This document shows, piece by piece, positions 1 through 8,939 of a stretch of 64,000 nt of DNA; positions within the stretch are counted from its first letter, which is position 1, and every line of letters starts with the position of its first letter. A program made the translations under genes and the position numbers. The stretch lies in NCBI RefSeq assembly GCF_000011205.1, contig NC_003106.2, positions 2,370,001-2,434,000 on the forward strand, in the 5' to 3' direction. Origin of the DNA: Sulfurisphaera tokodaii str. 7. GTDB lineage: Archaea; Thermoproteota; Thermoprotei_A; Sulfolobales; Sulfolobaceae. The notes beneath the pieces were generated by a model. The model was not told the DNA's origin and made no database searches. It saw only the letters and a program-made list of their open reading frames with translations.

Positions 1-2
1 TA

Positions 3-1700
3 TTTTTCCCCATCCTAGTTTCCGGTATACCTACTGAAGTAAACTATAAGCACCCATATATGCCACTTAACATAACCTTACCTAATTATCTTGATCCGAA
101 ATACTACTCTTTTGAAGCATTCCAGATAAAGCCACCAACTAATGTTACTCCAATAATAATACCCGTTGCCGTAAATGCAACATTTAACAATACTGGTTTA
201 ATGCCAATCTTGAAGAGAGTTTACATTCCTCCGGGTAATTACAGCTTAATCTTAATGAACATATCCATATCTGAAAATAACGGTGCTCAATATGATAGAG
301 CAGCTTATATATTCGTTAATGGTGTTCCAATATTTTGGGGGTCTACGCAAGAATTTGCTAACTCTACTTCCCAAGTAGATTTAACACTCTTTGAAAACCT
401 ACTACAAGGTAATGTTACGTTTCAGCTGGTAATTGAAAACTTCTATGATGCAAAAATAGGAATAACTGGATTATATCATATGAACGTAACATTAATCTTG
501 TATCCTGGTAATAAGCCAAAAGGTTTACCTAATATGTTTATACCATTGTATTTAAGTAAATACAATTACTCTTACGTAATACTGAACCCTGTTAGCCCAA
601 GTATTACACAACAAGTTGCTATACCCAATGGTACTTACAAGATGGAATTATTACTTTATGAGGAAGGAGGAGGTCTTGATGAATTCTGGTATACTAATGA
701 ACCTGCAACTAGGAATATTCTTATTTACTATGATAACTTGTTAGTTGGTGTAGTTAATCCGTATGAGACAATTTATACTGGAGGAATAGATTTATTCTGG
801 TGGAAACCATTAACGTCGATAAATACACTTTCATTCCACTCACCAATGATAATTGATTTAACTCCAATGTTAGCTTACGGTTTAACTGCAAACATAACAA
901 CTTGTGTAACAAACTTAATAACAGCATATCAAATTACTGGAAGTACAGCATTTGATTGGGATATCTCTGGTGTTTTAATGCTATGGGTTAATCAATCAAA
1001 CCCATTAATATCAGCAAAACCATTAACTTCTATCTCAAGATTCATAGACTCAACGCCTATATTCTCAACTGGCTTTTCAGCTGGGTATTATCAAGAAGAT
1101 GGTAATTATCTGTTAAACTACTCATCTCTGCTAACATTCGAACATGGAGAAGAATTTACTTGGACACTACAAGTAGGTAAATTTGTTGCCTATCAAACCT
1201 TTAACCAAATTTTCGAAAAGGCATATCTAGACGAAAGATTTTATGAAGTCTCAATGGACAAGGGAATTTATAACTCAACTTTAATTATATCTGGAAACTA
1301 TCCTGTATTGTTAGATCTTAGTACAATTGAAGTACCAATTAGTAATCCACATGTAATACCATATAATCTATCCTATTTCCAGAATGGTACTTTATCTCTT
1401 AGCTTAGAATATTACTACGAGTACTTGTTTAACAATTATAATACGACAATAAAAACTATTGAGAATTTAACAGCGATAGGAGGTTTCGGAGGTATTATTG
1501 AAATCATAAACTCTTATGGTGGAGCTATATTGGTTAAGCTTACAGCAAACTATGCTAATACACAAAAGAACTTGACATCGTGGTTCTTAGTAAATAATGT
1601 AGGATTTAAAGAAATCTTCTCGGCTGAAGGAATACAAAATAATACAACTAACTTAACTGGATATTATAAGTATACACACATAAGCTTTTCGTCAAGTTAA
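3..1700 (+). CDS. Secreted PNGase-A-like protein, 5' end outside the window
   Basis: The frame is open to the left edge: residues upstream of the first ATG (position 60) read [15 protein letters not shown], like the tail of a signal peptide, so the true start lies before the window. The protein resembles the peptide-N4-(N-acetyl-beta-glucosaminyl)asparagine amidase A family, with an [10 protein letters not shown] core strand and an [13 protein letters not shown] segment followed by a second jelly-roll-like half. Many N-x-S/T sequons suggest export and glycosylation. By family it would release N-glycans from glycoproteins outside the cell, but I cannot identify catalytic residues. Its end overlaps the convergent gluconate dehydratase gene by 9 bases. 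Confidence 0.7.
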   Translation, partial: FFPILVSGIPTEVNYKHPYMPLNITLPNYLDPKYYSFEAFQIKPPTNVTPIIIPVAVNATFNNTGLMPILKRVYIPPGNYSLILMNISISENNGAQYDRAAYIFVNGVPIFWGSTQEFANSTSQVDLTLFENLLQGNVTFQLVIENFYDAKIGITGLYHMNVTLILYPGNKPKGLPNMFIPLYLSKYNYSYVILNPVSPSITQQVAIPNGTYKMELLLYEEGGGLDEFWYTNEPATRNILIYYDNLLVGVVNPYETIYTGGIDLFWWKPLTSINTLSFHSPMIIDLTPMLAYGLTANITTCVTNLITAYQITGSTAFDWDISGVLMLWVNQSNPLISAKPLTSISRFIDSTPIFSTGFSAGYYQEDGNYLLNYSSLLTFEHGEEFTWTLQVGKFVAYQTFNQIFEKAYLDERFYEVSMDKGIYNSTLIISGNYPVLLDLSTIEVPISNPHVIPYNLSYFQNGTLSLSLEYYYEYLFNNYNTTIKTIENLTAIGGFGGIIEIINSYGGAILVKLTANYANTQKNLTSWFLVNNVGFKEIFSAEGIQNNTTNLTGYYKYTHISFSSS

Positions 1701-2882
1701 ATATTTTTTCCATGTTCCTTTAACAACCCAAACTGGCTCTTCCTGGACTTCTAACTCTTTAGGTTCCACTTTTAGACTTTCTACTAGTTTCTCATTAATG
1801 CTTACTCCAATTCCAGGCTTATCTGGAACTTTTACATGTCCGTTCTCTACTTTAGTCTCATCAAAAACTATATCTCTCTTCCATTGTGGGAACCAATCGT
1901 AAAAGTTCTCCAAGAGATAAAGGTTAGGAGTTATTGCACTCATTTGTAAAGAATAAGCATTTTGAATAGAACCAAACGCATTATGAAAAGCAATTTCTAC
2001 ATCAAATGCTTCAGCTAAACTAATAACTTTTCTCCCTACAGTTATTCCACCTATGTTACATAAATCTGGTTGTAGAATATTTACTAACCCTTCAGAGACG
2101 TACACAGCAGTTTCTTTTAAGCTAATAAGCCTCTCGCCTAAAGCAATATTTAAACTAGTGTGTTGTCTATACTTTCTTAACCCCTCTATATCTTCATGAT
2201 GTACTGGTTCCTCCATAAACATTGGATTATACTTTTCAAGCCTTTTAGCTATCAATATTGCACTATCTGCATTAAACCTACCGTGGTGTTCAATAAGAAT
2301 ATCAACGTCATTACCAACTGCTTCTCTAACAGCTTTAACTCTTTCCTCAGCTTCTTTCAAACCTTTTTCGTCTATCCAGTTATAATAAGGACCAAATGGA
2401 TCAAATTTTAATGCCTTGTAGCCACGCTTAACAACTTCTTTGGCTTTCTCAGCAAAATCCTCTGGAGTTATGGCATCTTGATACCAACCATTAGCATAAA
2501 CTGGTATTTTATCTCTAACTTTTCCTCCTAAAAGTTTGTAAATTGGTGCTCCTAACTCTTTACCCACTATATCCCATAATGCTTGATCTATTGCACTAGT
2601 TGCTGTTGCCGATTCAAAAGACCTTGCCAAATAAAAGTCTTGTTTATACCATTCTTGATAATTTTCCTCTGGTTCTTCAGCTTCTTTCCCGATGTAACCT
2701 TTACTGACTTGCTTTATTGTATTATAGACGTTTATAACTCTTAAAGTTGGTACTGACTCTCCATAACCTACCATTCCATTAGAAGTCACGACTTTTACAA
2801 CAATCATTACAGATGCCCATGTAGCACTACCTTTTTCAGTATGAGCTAATACTAATGGTTCTATTTCAGAAATTTTAGCCAT
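1692..2882 (-). CDS. gad: D-gluconate dehydratase (enolase superfamily)
   Basis: Predicted to convert D-gluconate (possibly also D-galactonate) to 2-keto-3-deoxy sugar acid, the first committed step of the branched Entner-Doudoroff pathway of Sulfolobales. At 396 residues it has the family length. The N-terminal capping domain is followed by the mandelate-racemase-type barrel. Visible metal-ligand acids are E198 (ILIEHHG), E224 (FMEEP) and E250 (LGER), and H300 lies in AFHNAFG. The sequence closely resembles the S. solfataricus gluconate dehydratase as I remember it. It is monocistronic, and no KDG aldolase or kinase is adjacent. Confidence 0.9.
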   Translation of the reverse strand: MAKISEIEPLVLAHTEKGSATWASVMIVVKVVTSNGMVGYGESVPTLRVINVYNTIKQVSKGYIGKEAEEPEENYQEWYKQDFYLARSFESATATSAIDQALWDIVGKELGAPIYKLLGGKVRDKIPVYANGWYQDAITPEDFAEKAKEVVKRGYKALKFDPFGPYYNWIDEKGLKEAEERVKAVREAVGNDVDILIEHHGRFNADSAILIAKRLEKYNPMFMEEPVHHEDIEGLRKYRQHTSLNIALGERLISLKETAVYVSEGLVNILQPDLCNIGGITVGRKVISLAEAFDVEIAFHNAFGSIQNAYSLQMSAITPNLYLLENFYDWFPQWKRDIVFDETKVENGHVKVPDKPGIGVSINEKLVESLKVEPKELEVQEEPVWVVKGTWKKYLT

Positions 2883-2949
2883 AGATTATTCTACACTCTA
2901 CAGTTTATGTGTTTTTCTATGGCTAGTGTTGAAGTTGTTTTTGCTAAAA

Positions 2950-2962
2950 TGGTTTTTATATG
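2950..2962 (+). promoter_or_regulatory. TATA-like promoter deciding the phosphatase start
   Basis: The run gtttttata lies about 26-30 bases before the ATG at 2984. This is the usual archaeal TATA-to-start distance for leaderless transcripts. It argues that translation begins at 2984 and not at the in-frame ATG at 2960, which overlaps the box. Confidence 0.5.
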
Positions 2963-2983
2963 GTAATTATACTATTTTTTAGT

Positions 2984-3853
2984 ATGAGCGAGGAGTATAG
3001 TAAGGTTTTAGAATTAATGGAGGAAGCGAAAGAAATTTTCAAGATTCAAGGCCCATTTGCAGGAGAGTATAAGGCAAGGAGAATAGCTTTTGTTGGCGAT
3101 ACTCACGGAGCAGTTGACGTTACTCAATATGTGTTTAATGAGATCTTTGATAAGGTTGATTTGCTAGTCTTTCTTGGTGACTATGTAGATAGATATCCTC
3201 CTAGTGGGGTAGAAAATTTGATGATAATCTTAGAAAAATTTCTTCAAAATAAGGATAAAGTAGTAATACTCAGGGGAAATCATGAAAGTCCAATAACTAA
3301 TTTATATTATGGCTTTTATGAGGAAGTAGCCCTAAAATTCGGTGACGAAAAAGTTTATGAGAAATTCAAGGACTTCTTCTCTTATATACCCTATGTTGCT
3401 ATTGTAAATAATTATTTCTGTGTGCATGGTGGTTTGCCCGGTAAAGATAATGGTGGTGAGATGAAGCTAGGCATTCATTCTGTAGATGAAATTAAATCTT
3501 TACCATATCCAGACATAAATCCGGATGACCCTATAGCTTTTCAACTACTTTGGAATGATCCTAGAGAAGGACTTGATGACTTTGGATTTTTACCAAACAT
3601 TAGAGGTGAAGGAACTTTTTATTTCGGAGAAAAAATTGTGAAAGAATTTTTAGATTCTACTGGATATAGTGGTATAATAAGAGGTCATGAGGCTGTTGAT
3701 GGTTTTAGAATAGATATAAATGGAAAAGTAATAACTGTATTCTCAAGCAGATACCACGGACAATCCGCTGGCGTTTTATTAATGGATGAGGGAAAGATAA
3801 AAAGAGTATACTTGTATCAGGATGGTTCAGTAAAAGCGTTTGAAGGGCTTTAG
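2984..3853 (+). CDS. PPP-family serine/threonine protein phosphatase
   Basis: A cytosolic metallophosphatase of the PP1/PP2A type. The three signature blocks are in order: GDTHG (residues 38-42), GDYVDR (65-70) and GNHES (98-102), followed by VHGG and RGHEA with the later metal-binding histidines. I chose the start at 2984 (MSEEY) because the longer frame from 2960 adds eight residues from inside the TATA region. Length is about 289 residues, near the archaeal family norm. Sulfolobales use such enzymes to reverse protein phosphorylation, for example of archaellum regulators; the substrate here is unknown. It is convergent with the DUF3501 gene with a 4-base overlap. Confidence 0.9.
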   Translation: MSEEYSKVLELMEEAKEIFKIQGPFAGEYKARRIAFVGDTHGAVDVTQYVFNEIFDKVDLLVFLGDYVDRYPPSGVENLMIILEKFLQNKDKVVILRGNHESPITNLYYGFYEEVALKFGDEKVYEKFKDFFSYIPYVAIVNNYFCVHGGLPGKDNGGEMKLGIHSVDEIKSLPYPDINPDDPIAFQLLWNDPREGLDDFGFLPNIRGEGTFYFGEKIVKEFLDSTGYSGIIRGHEAVDGFRIDINGKVITVFSSRYHGQSAGVLLMDEGKIKRVYLYQDGSVKAFEGL

Positions 3854-4416
3854 CCACATTCTTCATAGGCTTCTTCTATTAGCTCTTTCGCTAAATCTTC
3901 TGGTAATTTCTTTGATACTTTATAGTTCTCATGGAGAACAAAAACTTCTATTTGAGTGCTTTTTTCTCCCTCAAGATCAAAAGTCAAATATTGCACTGTA
4001 CTAAATTCATCACCTTGTTCTCTTCCAGCTTCTGGTTCACCCTGAATTAATTTTTCACCTACTTTAAGGAAAACTGAGTTGTAAATACCTTTTAGCTCAC
4101 TAAATACTTTCTTCAAATCGTTAAAGTCATACGCATTTATGTATAAAGTAGCTTTAATTTTTCCGTTACAAGGCAATAATGAGGAATAAACGTTAATTTC
4201 GTGTTGAATATCTTTTTCATCTTCAAGTCTATCTAAGTAAACCATTTCTTGAATTTGATGAAGGACTGTATCTCTATTTTCGAAAAGTAAAGTTAGCCTA
4301 TCTCCTAGTTCTACTCTTCTCTTATCTTTAATCTGTGCAATTCTTCTAATTTTTTCCATTCTTATCTTCTCATACTCTTTCCACGGAATTATATCTTGAA
4401 CAGTTATTTTAACCAT
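3850..4416 (-). CDS. DUF3501 protein of the rubrerythrin operon
   Basis: 188 residues, predicted soluble, with a conserved N-terminal MVKITVQDIIPWKEYEKIR block typical of DUF3501. It is the third gene of a tight minus-strand operon (sulerythrin, CCG Fe-S protein, this gene) and overlaps the Fe-S gene by 8 bases. A strong Shine-Dalgarno GGAGGTG sits about 9 bases before its ATG, inside the preceding gene, so it is probably translated by coupling. The trio recurs in bacteria and archaea, which suggests a shared role in peroxide or redox defence. The molecular function is unknown. Confidence 0.75.
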   Translation of the reverse strand: MVKITVQDIIPWKEYEKIRMEKIRRIAQIKDKRRVELGDRLTLLFENRDTVLHQIQEMVYLDRLEDEKDIQHEINVYSSLLPCNGKIKATLYINAYDFNDLKKVFSELKGIYNSVFLKVGEKLIQGEPEAGREQGDEFSTVQYLTFDLEGEKSTQIEVFVLHENYKVSKKLPEDLAKELIEEAYEECG

Positions 4417-5599
4417 TACTTAACACCTCCTTTAAAATTTGGATTGGATGTAAAGGTTGCCTTTTTGAAGCTTTTTGTATCTGTAGTCCAGCTAGTGGGC
4501 ATTCAGTCATGAAAATGTCTGCCTTATTTTCAGCAAAAGCATTCATCATTTTACTGCCTACTACTCTAGCCTTTTCGTAATTCCTTAATCCCCATCCTCC
4601 GTCAATTCCAGAACAACCCTTATCGGATATTTCAACTTTAGCTCCCAACTTTCTCATAATGGTAACTCCAGCATATCCAACTTTTAAATACTTTAGATGG
4701 CACGGAGGATGATAAAATATTGATTTTTCTAACTTGCCAGAAATTTTTATCTTCCCTTCTCTATCTAATTTAAGTAAATACTCCATTGCATCATAAACTT
4801 TTATCCCTTCCTTTTGCAGAATGAGGGGATATTCTTTACTTAACATCAACGTACATGTAGGAATTGGAGAAACAATGTCATATCCTTGTTCTACAAACTT
4901 TCTCATTAAAGAGTAATTATATTCAGCATTCTTTTTCAATCTTTTAGCATCACCAACATCTAACATGGGAGCTCCACAACATAAAAAGTTAGCCTTAACT
5001 ACCTCAATTCCTAACTTATTAAAAACTTCTACTAGGTCAAATCCAAGTTCTGGGTAAAAGTTTTCTACTAGACATGTATGAAACAATACCACTTTGGCTA
5101 TAGGTTTTTCAATTCTTTTAGGTTTAACTTCTCTTAAAAATCCTTTTTCTTTAACGAGTGGCATTGGTGCATCTTCACTTATTCCTAGTAATCTTCTGGT
5201 ATGTGGATAAAGTTTAGATACTAGTGGTCTAGCTAAATTAGTACCATCAACAAGCTCAAAAAGGAAATCACGTAAGGTTAATGGTTTTTGAGATCTAAAA
5301 TACAGCCATGCCCAGTCCATTAAATCCGCAAAATCCATTGCAAATTCATGGGGCGGTGTGTAGGGGCAGTTATTATAACACATTTTACAGTGGAAACATT
5401 CTTTAGTTATTTCCTCAAGATCGTCTAATGTTAAGTTTTTTGGTCCTTTATCGTCAGTTAATTTAAACAACTTGGGAAAGGCGAAGCAATAATTAAAACA
5501 TAACCTACAACCGTGACATATTGATGCTTGTCTTATAAACTCGGACAAGAGTTTAGAAGAATCAAAAAAAGATTTATCTTCTGGATTTAGGTTATACAT
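4409..5599 (-). CDS. Fe-S protein with two ferredoxin clusters and CCG domains
   Basis: 396 residues resembling the C subunit of anaerobic glycerol-3-phosphate dehydrogenase and HdrD/GlcF. Two ferredoxin-type [4Fe-4S] motifs are visible: C28-x2-C31-x2-C34-x3-C38 and C68-x2-C71-x2-C74-x3-C78-P. The C-terminal half has two CCG-like cysteine blocks, FLCCGAP and GCSGIDGGWG. The second is degenerate (CSG), as in members of this subfamily. It most likely relays electrons from a cytosolic or membrane donor to the rubrerythrin encoded just upstream. A Shine-Dalgarno GGGAGG lies within the end of the sulerythrin gene. No GlpA/GlpB partner is nearby, so a glycerol-phosphate role is unlikely. Confidence 0.8.
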   Translation of the reverse strand: MYNLNPEDKSFFDSSKLLSEFIRQASICHGCRLCFNYCFAFPKLFKLTDDKGPKNLTLDDLEEITKECFHCKMCYNNCPYTPPHEFAMDFADLMDWAWLYFRSQKPLTLRDFLFELVDGTNLARPLVSKLYPHTRRLLGISEDAPMPLVKEKGFLREVKPKRIEKPIAKVVLFHTCLVENFYPELGFDLVEVFNKLGIEVVKANFLCCGAPMLDVGDAKRLKKNAEYNYSLMRKFVEQGYDIVSPIPTCTLMLSKEYPLILQKEGIKVYDAMEYLLKLDREGKIKISGKLEKSIFYHPPCHLKYLKVGYAGVTIMRKLGAKVEISDKGCSGIDGGWGLRNYEKARVVGSKMMNAFAENKADIFMTECPLAGLQIQKASKRQPLHPIQILKEVLSNG

Positions 5600-5602
5600 C
5601 TG

Positions 5603-6037
5603 TTATGTTCCTCCCTTTAACTGCTTTAACACATTTTGGAATTTTTCAGCATGACTCTTTTCAGCTCTGGCTAAAGTCTCAAACCATTCAGCTACTTCTG
5701 GGAAACCTTCTTCTCTTGCAACCTTTGCGAATCCAGGGTACATTTGGGTCCATTCATAAGTTTCTCCAGCAATTGCAGATTCGATCATTTGTTCTAAAGT
5801 CCCAATTGGTTTATCAGTAGCTGGATCTGTTAATCCTCCCTGTCTAATAAAGTCCAAATGACCAAATGCATGGGCTGTTTCTCCCTCTGCTATACTCCTT
5901 AATAGTCCAGCTATTTCTGGATACCCTTCTTCATCAGCCCTCTTTGCAAAATATAAGTATCTTCTATTTGCCATAGATTCGCCTATAAATCCTTGTTTTA
6001 GGTTTTCAGCCGTTTTAGTTCCTTTTAGGTCTTTCAT
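5603..6037 (-). CDS. Sulerythrin-type rubrerythrin lacking rubredoxin
   Basis: A di-iron four-helix protein of 144 residues that ends directly after the second ExxH helix and has no rubredoxin-like C-terminal domain. Metal-ligand candidates are E20, E53-x2-H56, E91/E94 and E125-x2-H128. Length and sequence match what I remember of sulerythrin of S. tokodaii, a domain-swapped dimer. Function is probably peroxide reduction or oxygen defence. Lacking its own rubredoxin, it needs an external electron donor, and the co-transcribed Fe-S protein is the obvious candidate. First gene of the operon, below a TATA box. Confidence 0.92.
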   Translation of the reverse strand: MKDLKGTKTAENLKQGFIGESMANRRYLYFAKRADEEGYPEIAGLLRSIAEGETAHAFGHLDFIRQGGLTDPATDKPIGTLEQMIESAIAGETYEWTQMYPGFAKVAREEGFPEVAEWFETLARAEKSHAEKFQNVLKQLKGGT

Positions 6038-6057
6038 TTGTATATACTATCTCTTTC

Positions 6058-6072
6058 ATTATTTAAAAATTT
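6058..6072 (-). promoter_or_regulatory. Promoter of the sulerythrin operon
   Basis: On the minus strand, tttttaaat is centred about 28 bases upstream of the sulerythrin ATG, fitting a TATA box for a leaderless or near-leaderless transcript. The remaining spacer to the CBS gene (6038-6152) shows nothing else. Confidence 0.45.
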
Positions 6073-6152
6073 TTCTCATTTAGTTTGTGCTTCTAAATAA
6101 TAGTAACTTTTAATAAAAGGTAATTATTAATTAAAAATCATAAAAATTAAAT

Positions 6153-6548
6153 TTACCAAAAGGCTAAATCTAATGCTATAGCACCTACAGCTCTTGCAAC
6201 ATCCCTTATACTAATTACACCCTTAACTTTTCCATCATGATCCACAACAATTAGATGTCTTATCTCCCTTGAAGTCATTAATGCCACAGCCTCACTTATA
6301 TCACTATTTTCTTCAATAGTTACTGGATTTTGACTCATTATTTCAGAAACTGGTTTATCTAGTGGAATTTCATCTGCTATAGCATATAACAAATCTCTCT
6401 CGGTAACAATCCCGATAGCTTTATAATCCTTATCAACTATTACTAAAGATCCAACTTCCTCTTTTTTCATAATTTTAGCTGCTTCTCTTATTGAAATATC
6501 CTTACTTGCAATTACAGGTTTTTTAGTTATGAGTTGAGAAACAATCAC
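6153..6548 (-). CDS. Tandem CBS-domain protein
   Basis: 131 residues consisting almost only of two CBS repeats. Each has the GxV/I-xI-xD pattern (SLVIVDKDYKAIGIVTERDLL and HLIVVDHDGKVKGVISIRDVA, shortened here to their cores). Such stand-alone pairs bind adenosine nucleotides and act as energy or ionic sensors in the cytoplasm. The start is GTG. The gene lies 14 bases downstream of the membrane-anchored HTH gene on the same strand and may be co-transcribed. The partner protein is unknown. Confidence 0.85.
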   Translation of the reverse strand: MIVSQLITKKPVIASKDISIREAAKIMKKEEVGSLVIVDKDYKAIGIVTERDLLYAIADEIPLDKPVSEIMSQNPVTIEENSDISEAVALMTSREIRHLIVVDHDGKVKGVISIRDVARAVGAIALDLAFW

Positions 6549-6562
6549 AAATATAATTGATT

Positions 6563-7315
6563 TTACTCCTTTTTATTCTCTTCATATCTTATTTTATTTC
6601 CCTCTCTAATTTCCTTAACGTAACCTAAGCTAATAAGTTTCTTAACTCTCCTATAAACAGTAGCCCTTGACAAGCCAGTTAATTTAGAAATTTTTGCTAT
6701 TGAGTCCGCTCCCTTTGAAATAGCTTCAAGTATTAACTTATCTCTTTCATCTAATCCAGATACTAAAATTGGTTCTTCGACTCTTCCTCTTCTTAAATTT
6801 CTAACTAACAAAAAAGAAAGTATACCAGTAGAAATTAAACTTAGGGCAAAGGTTATGAGTAAAAGCAAAGAATAGAAAGAATTATTCCCAGGAGTTGTAA
6901 GGTTAGATGTATATATCAGAGTCAGATTAGACGCATAGAAAGTTAAATTTAATAGATTGTTACTCACTGTAACTGAGGTAGGTAATGTAGAGATATATGT
7001 AACATAAGTTGAATCTGGAATTATAACGCTTACCGTTATATTATATGGTTCATCAATTCTTATTTCATTCTCGATTAAAGTTTTATAGCTTAATGTAGAG
7101 TTTGGATATTTTAGAATAACTATATTTCCAAAAATTCTAAAAGGGGATGTAGAATTAATAGCAGAATAATTTTGCACTGGGAGATAAATCTGAGTTTGAT
7201 TGTATACATGTATAATCACCGTATCGTTATAATAAATAGTCATATAAACTGATGAATGCGTTATAAGAGTTAATCCAATAAAGGGTATCAGCAGTAATAT
7301 AACAAAATTCCTCAC
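6563..7315 (-). CDS. Membrane-anchored winged-helix regulator
   Basis: 250 residues, GTG start. An N-terminal hydrophobic signal (FVILLLIPFIGLTLI) is followed by an outside domain of about 120 residues with many N-x-S/T sites, one membrane helix near residues 148-170 (LLLITFALSLISTGILSFLL) and a basic stop-transfer RNLRRGR. The cytosolic C-terminus holds a winged helix: ISKLTGLSRATVYRRVKKL, then a YVKEIREGNKIRY wing. It could pass an extracellular signal directly to DNA without a kinase. It lies beside two sulfite-exporter-type permease pairs on the same strand and could regulate them. Similar proteins are known in archaea, but the ligand here is unknown. Confidence 0.75.
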   Translation of the reverse strand: MRNFVILLLIPFIGLTLITHSSVYMTIYYNDTVIIHVYNQTQIYLPVQNYSAINSTSPFRIFGNIVILKYPNSTLSYKTLIENEIRIDEPYNITVSVIIPDSTYVTYISTLPTSVTVSNNLLNLTFYASNLTLIYTSNLTTPGNNSFYSLLLLITFALSLISTGILSFLLVRNLRRGRVEEPILVSGLDERDKLILEAISKGADSIAKISKLTGLSRATVYRRVKKLISLGYVKEIREGNKIRYEENKKE

Positions 7316-7346
7316 AACTATAAAAACACTCTATTAGTAAAAATTC

Positions 7347-7694
7347 TTAATGTATAATAATCTTGGGCATTATAAGTATTGCGAAAACCATTATGGTAAA
7401 TACGAGTACACTTATAATTAGATAAATTTTGTCTTTTTCTAATAGATATATTATTATTTGCTCTGAAACTACAAGAAAAGGAATAGAAATGAGTGCAATT
7501 ATACCATATAAGATTATCGTCAATGGATTACTATAATTAAGCAAATTAAGATTAGAAGTATTGAAATTGTATATATTATAGTTAGAATTAGTTACTAGAA
7601 ATAGTAATAAACCTAATATTACAAGAGATGATGATATAGCTATACCAATTCTTAAAGTTAATGAGATTAATTTCTTTTCATCCAAAGATATCAA
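7347..7694 (-). CDS. DUF1634 membrane protein (copy 1)
   Basis: 115 residues with three hydrophobic segments (about 15-35, 55-80 and 90-112). It matches the DUF1634 pattern: short, N-terminal LTLRIGIAIS, C-terminal ILIMPKIIIH. Its start (TTG, with an AGGGGG Shine-Dalgarno) lies inside the end of the TauE/SafE gene, a 17-base overlap. Family members are found next to TauE/SafE permeases and are thought to be accessory subunits. It is paralogous to the gene at 8574-8939. Confidence 0.75.
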   Translation of the reverse strand: MISLDEKKLISLTLRIGIAISSSLVILGLLLFLVTNSNYNIYNFNTSNLNLLNYSNPLTIILYGIIALISIPFLVVSEQIIIYLLEKDKIYLIISVLVFTIMVFAILIMPKIIIH

Positions 7695-8532
7695 ACCCCC
7701 TTAAAATTAGTTGAATTCCTAAGATTATTAGAACGAGAGTAAATATTTGTCTTAGTCTTCTGTTCATTAATTTGTTTAAATATCTAGAACCAAAAATAGA
7801 TCCTACAAATACACCGGGGATAGTAATGCCAACGATTATTGGGTCTATTATTCCCAATGCCCAATAAATCCCAGAACTTGTAGCTGCAGTAACACCAATC
7901 ATAAAACTACTTGTAGCTGTACTTATCTTAAATGGTAAATTCATCCCTAAATCCATAGCCAATACTTTTAGAGCTCCAGAGCCTATTCCTAAAAGTCCCG
8001 ATATTAGACCAGCAATATACATTCCTAATAGGCCTAAAGGGTATCTAACGCCATGATATGTTACCTCCTTTTTCAAAGCTTCATCATAATAGCTTCCATT
8101 AAACCTAAGTTTTGATGAAAATCTATCTGGATTAACATATACTGGGACTTCGCTCTTCATTCTTATGAAGTTAGGAATAACAGAAAATATTAGAACACCT
8201 CCAAAAATTATATCTAAAAGCTTAAACAAATGCTTTTCTTCAATAATATATTCTAGAAAAGAACCAGTAATAGCTCCAGTAGTTGTTGCAATTTCTAAAG
8301 CTATTGCGATTCTCATATGGGCTAATCCAGTTTTTATATATCTAGAGCCAGATGAAGCAGAAGTTGCTATAGTTGATATTAGGCTTGCCCCTACTGCGTA
8401 TTCAATTGGAACTCCTAAAAAAAGTACTAAGACTGGAGTTAAAACTACTCCTCCACCTAATCCAGTTAAAGAGCCTAACAGCCCAGCTATAATTGAGGCT
8501 ACAAAAAGAAGAGCTATAAATGTCAGTAACAT
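7678..8532 (-). CDS. TauE/SafE-family permease (copy 1)
   Basis: 284 residues in the inner-membrane anion exporter family (sulfite, sulfoacetate, organosulfur anions). Two inverted-repeat halves each carry the family signature: GLLGSLTGLGGGVVLTPVL near the N-terminus and GLISGLLGIGSGALKVLAM near residue 175. About eight membrane segments are visible, with a hydrophilic loop at 120-165. It is coupled to DUF1634 copy 1. In an acidophile that oxidises sulfur, export of sulfite or related anions is plausible, but the substrate is not readable from sequence. Confidence 0.85.
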   Translation of the reverse strand: MLLTFIALLFVASIIAGLLGSLTGLGGGVVLTPVLVLFLGVPIEYAVGASLISTIATSASSGSRYIKTGLAHMRIAIALEIATTTGAITGSFLEYIIEEKHLFKLLDIIFGGVLIFSVIPNFIRMKSEVPVYVNPDRFSSKLRFNGSYYDEALKKEVTYHGVRYPLGLLGMYIAGLISGLLGIGSGALKVLAMDLGMNLPFKISTATSSFMIGVTAATSSGIYWALGIIDPIIVGITIPGVFVGSIFGSRYLNKLMNRRLRQIFTLVLIILGIQLILRGFDIFG

Positions 8533-8573
8533 ATCAATAAGTTAAAGGCTTGATAGTAAAAATTTATCTCTAA

Positions 8574-8939
8574 TTAATGTATGAAAAGCGGTAATATAAA
8601 TATTGCTAGCATTAAGTTAAAGAATACTATTATTGTAATAATTGTATATATGATATTTCTCTCTCTAGCAAATTGTATAATGCCTATTAATACTCTTGCT
8701 ACTGGTGTTGCAATAAGAACCATTAGACCTAGAAGTATTAAATCAAGACCATTACCAGAAAATGCATTAGTAGGTACAGAGTTTGGGTTTATTACAGAAG
8801 TATTTATCCTTGAGTAAGGGGAAATTAGTTCATTAAAATCTTTATCTCTATACAAGAACACAAATCCTATGAGTATTAATATAATGCTAATTATGACACC
8901 AATACGAAGAGTGTATCCAACAACGTCATTTAAATCCAT
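8574..8939 (-). CDS. DUF1634 membrane protein (copy 2)
   Basis: 121 residues, three membrane segments. It shares with copy 1 the YTLRIGVIIS-type start, the central LIATPVARVLIG segment and the ILPLFIH ending. It overlaps the preceding permease gene by 10 bases, as copy 1 does with its own partner, so the two-gene unit appears duplicated as a block. Confidence 0.75.
   Translation of the reverse strand: MDLNDVVGYTLRIGVIISIILILIGFVFLYRDKDFNELISPYSRINTSVINPNSVPTNAFSGNGLDLILLGLMVLIATPVARVLIGIIQFARERNIIYTIITIIVFFNLMLAIFILPLFIH

Noticed and set aside
2196-2411. Plus-strand 71-residue frame
   Set aside because: It lies wholly inside the gluconate dehydratase gene on the other strand and has no protein-like features.
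8165-8545. Plus-strand 126-residue frame
   Set aside because: It is the antisense shadow of TauE/SafE copy 1, which has clear family motifs.
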